64,000 nucleotides of DNA from contig CBDATZ010000005.1 of NCBI GenBank assembly GCA_965199845.1, positions 248,001 through 312,000 on the forward strand, written 5' to 3'. Source of the DNA: Ilyomonas sp965199845. Lineage in GTDB: Bacteria > Bacteroidota > Bacteroidia > Chitinophagales > Chitinophagaceae. This document shows, piece by piece, positions 61,054 to 64,000 of the stretch (its first letter is position 1; every line of letters starts with the position of its first letter). The position numbers were made by a program, and so were the translations under genes. The notes below the pieces were generated by a model. It saw only the letters and a program-made list of their open reading frames with translations, had not been told where the DNA came from and ran no database searches.

Positions 61054-64000
61054 ATGAAACTAACAAAGCTTTTCTCACTCTTTTCAGTACTCATTTTTTC
61101 AACAACCGCATTTTCTCAAAACACACCTTTGTGGATGCGGTATCCCGCTATATCGCCGGATGGCAAAACCATTGCGTTTGGTTATAAAGGCGATATTTAT
61201 ACGGTAGCTGCAACGGGTGGCGTTGCGATGCCGTTAACCATTCACGAAGCGCAGGATATGATGCCGGTTTGGAGTCACGATGGAAAATCCATTGCTTTTG
61301 CCAGCGATAGGTACGGCAATTTTGATGTGTTTGTGATGCCTGCAACCGGTGGCACGCCGGTAAGGCTTTCTTACAACAGCGCAGCCGATTATCCCACCGA
61401 TTTTACGCCCGATGATAAAAATGTAATCTTCGGAAGTGCGCGAAATGCACCGGCAGAAAGCGTTCGTTTCAGTATTAAATTGTTTAGAAATGTATATAAA
61501 GTTCCGGTTACGGGCGGAAGATCTATATTGATTAGCGCCGCTGGTATGGAAAACGCACATTATAATAGCAACGCTACGCAGATTGTTTTCCAGGATACCA
61601 AAGGCTACGAAGATGAATGGCGCAAGCATCATACATCTTCCGTTACCAAAGACATCTGGCTGATGGATGTAAAAGCAAATACGTACAGGCAACTAAGTGG
61701 TTTTAATGGCGAAGACCGGGAACCTGTATTCTCTCATGACGATCAATATGTATATTATCTGAGTGAAAAAAACGGTTCGCAGAATATCTTCAAAACGCCG
61801 GTGCTGGAATAAAATGGCTGAACAGCAATTAACCTCGTTTACAAAGAATCCGGTTCGTCATATAAGCGTTTCAAACGACAATACACTTTGCTTTACTTAT
61901 GATGGTGAAATTTATACTTTGAAAGAAGGCAATCAGCCACAAAAAGTTGCCATTCAGATTTTGAATGATGGCAGAGCTGGCGTTGAGAAAAAATGCGCCT
62001 GTAAACGGCAATACGACTGAGTTTGCGCTGAATCCGAACGGAAAAGAAATTGCTTTTGTAACACGCGGTGAAATCTTTGTAACAGCCGTTGACGGCGGAC
62101 AAACAAAACGCATTACCAATACGCCGCAACAGGAGCGTATGGTGCAATGGTCGCCCGATGGAAAAACATTGGTATATGCCGCAGAAAGAAACGATAACTG
62201 GGACATATATAAAACCACAATTGTTCGTGCCGATGAACCGTATTTCTTTACCGCAACTGTTTTAAAAGAAGAGCCGGTAGTAGCAACTTCTGCCGAAGAA
62301 TATCAGCCGAGATTTTCGCCTGATGGCAAAAGAGATCGGTTATATTGAGAACCGCAATATTCTCAAAGTATATAACATCGCTTCTAAAAAAACACGAACC
62401 TTATTGCCCGAAGGTCATAACTATTCTTACAGCGATGGCGACTGGGATTTTCATTGGAGTCCCGACAGCAAATACATTTTGAGTGACGACTCAAAAGGAT
62501 ATTTTGGTTCTTCCAATACGGCTTTGATTGATGCTGTAAAAGATACCAGTATGTATCCTATCAACAGCGGCTTTGGCGAGAATCAACAGCAAATGGTTTT
62601 TAGGGTGGCAAAATAATGACGTGGCTTTCTAATAAAGAAGGTCGTAAATCGCTTGCCAACCAGGGCAGCAGCGAGTTTGACGTGTACGCGGTTTTCTTCG
62701 ATAAAGATTTATACGATCAGTACACATCTAAGTGAGGATGATTATAAGTTGTGGAAAGAAGGAAAAGATAAAGCCAAGAACCGATTCTTCAGATGCAGGT
62801 AAGAAAGAAAGCAACGCCAAAAAAAGATACGTTGCTTAAACTTGATCTGCAAAATTTAGATCAGCGCATTGTCAAACTTAACAATCAATAGTTCTTCCAT
62901 TTCCGATTATGTGCTGAACAACGATGCCAGCAAAGTTATATTATTTAGTCTGCAAATTTGAAAAAGGTTACGATTTGTGGGTAACAGAACCGCGCACCAA
63001 GGAAACCAAAATATCTGGCAAAGCTCGGCGGTACGCCAAGCGGCATTGAAATCAGCAATGATGGCAAAAATTTGTTTGTCAGCAATGCCGTGGCAGATTG
63101 GTTCAGGTGAATGCCGATAACGGAAAAATTACGCCTGTTGCTATTGATGGTGAAATGGTATTGAATACGCAGCCGCTGAGCGCCAGTATATTTTTGATCA
63201 TGTTTGGCGGCAGACCAAAGAAAAACTGTACGATCCGAAAATGCAGGGCGTTGACTGGCCTTATTACAAACAGGCGTATGCTAAATTTCTTCCTCACATC
63301 AGCAACAATTACGATTTTCAGGAATTGCTCAGTGAAATGCTGGGCGAGCTGAATACCTCACATACCGGCGGCCGTTATCGTCCGCAAAACCCGACCGGCT
63401 GATGTAACGCCTTCTTTGGTTTATTGTACGATGAAACTTACATCGGTTCAGGCTTAAAAATAAGTGAAGTAATGGCGGGCGGCCCGGCAGATAAAGCCAC
63501 CAGTAAAATTACGGGCGGTTGCATCATCCAAAAAATTGACGGCGCGCCGGTTACAGATACGGTTGACTGGGCAAAATATTTAAACCGTAAAGCCGGCGAT
63601 AATACACTGCTTACCTGTTTATAATCCGGCAACAAAATCTACGTTTGAAGAAGTCATCAAACCCATTACGGCAGGCGCCGAAAGTAATTTGATGTACAAA
63701 CGCTGGGTAAAAAAAGAAACCGACATGGTGGCTAAATTAAGTGGTGGCAAAATTGGCTACGTGCATGTGGAAGGAATGGATGATGCCAGCCTCCGTGAAG
63801 TGTACGATAAAGCATTGGGCGAGAACATGGAAAAGCAGGCATTAATTGTAGATACACGCTTCAATGGCGGCGGCTGGCTTCACGATGATCTGAATTCTTT
63901 TTTAACCGGTAAAACGTATTTAAAATTTGCGCCGCAAGGTAACCTGCTAAAAGGCGGAGAACCAATGGGAAAGTGGCAGAAACCAAGCTGCGTTTTAATG
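61054..64000 (+). pseudogene. Tricorn-type S41 peptidase, interrupted by frameshifts, 3' end outside window
   Basis: A secreted protease related to the tricorn core/S41 C-terminal processing family. Signal peptide (MKLTKLFSLFSVLIFSTTAFS), then two TolB/WD40-like propeller segments (RYPAISPDGKTIAFGYKGDI; VWSHDGKSIAFASDRYGNFD; VQWSPDGKTLVYAAERNDNW), a linker, the S41 N-terminal part (LNTSHTGGRYRP, likely catalytic His region), a PDZ domain (GLKISEVMAGGPADKA) and the S41 core (IVDTRFNGGGWLHDDL). The reading frame is broken near 61808, 61988, 62328, 62610 and 63615, plus several times between 62720 and 63400. Between breaks the similarity is unbroken, so sequencing error at a contig end is a serious alternative to true decay. 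Confidence 0.8.

Overview
The window reads as chromosomal DNA of a Gram-negative Bacteroidota bacterium, most likely Chitinophagaceae or a close relative (the family level is inference). The signs are a SusC/SusD pair with a SusE-like lipoprotein, a type IX secretion (T9SS) cluster of PKD adhesin plus PorP/SprF plus a type A sorting-tail protein, a fused MurF-alanine racemase, a Bacteroidetes-type tape measure remnant, an HldD for LPS core and a low-to-moderate GC content. Both strands are densely coded.

Layout. 1-2.7 kb: the 3' part of an APC amino acid permease and a secreted unknown protein. 2.8-6.2 kb (minus): an amylosucrase-like GH13 enzyme with a sucrose-type GPH/MFS symporter, together a sucrose-use module. 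6.4-16 kb: a BON lipoprotein, then on the minus strand a YncE-like propeller, a PepSY-like protein, a tripartite RND efflux pump (permease, adaptor, TolC) and an OmpR-type response regulator/histidine kinase pair that is the obvious candidate regulator. 16.3-23.4 kb: a secreted Gfo/Idh/MocA protein, a small acidic protein and a SusC-SusD-SusE operon closed by a strong terminator.

24.26-32.37 kb is a decayed integrative element at the 3' end of a tRNA-Arg(CCG) gene. An 18-bp direct repeat (24257-24274 and 32356-32373) bounds it. It holds the frameshifted N-terminus of a tyrosine integrase, a complete IS21-family element (IstA/IstB), a 5'-truncated phage tape measure gene, three unknown small genes and a stand-alone receiver protein. 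The IS abuts the integrase stump on one side and the tape measure stump on the other with no visible target duplication, so most of the prophage was probably deleted through the IS.

32.7-42.4 kb is mostly housekeeping: a Tat-exported sugar isomerase-like protein, PPK2, an AI-2E family permease, a 38-residue membrane peptide, an esterase, a GDSL hydrolase, PurL and HldD, then a Doc-type toxin-antitoxin pair placed tightly between hldD and proC. 42.7-49.4 kb is the T9SS/gliding-type adhesin cluster. 49.5-60.8 kb holds MurF-Alr, a GH29 fucosidase, a small YXW-rich lipoprotein, LspA, HemF, a gluconate permease, an LD-carboxypeptidase, an acyltransferase, a lipoprotein and a Crp/Fnr regulator. From 61.05 kb to the end runs a tricorn-type S41 protease interrupted by many frameshifts whose fragments remain well conserved; sequence error at a contig end is as likely as true decay.

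I found no CRISPR array, no rRNA and no clear novel defence operon. The least explained parts are the island cargo (30.5-32.3 kb), the toxin-antitoxin pair inside a housekeeping operon, the orphan T9SS tail protein and a shared leader motif in the adhesin cluster.
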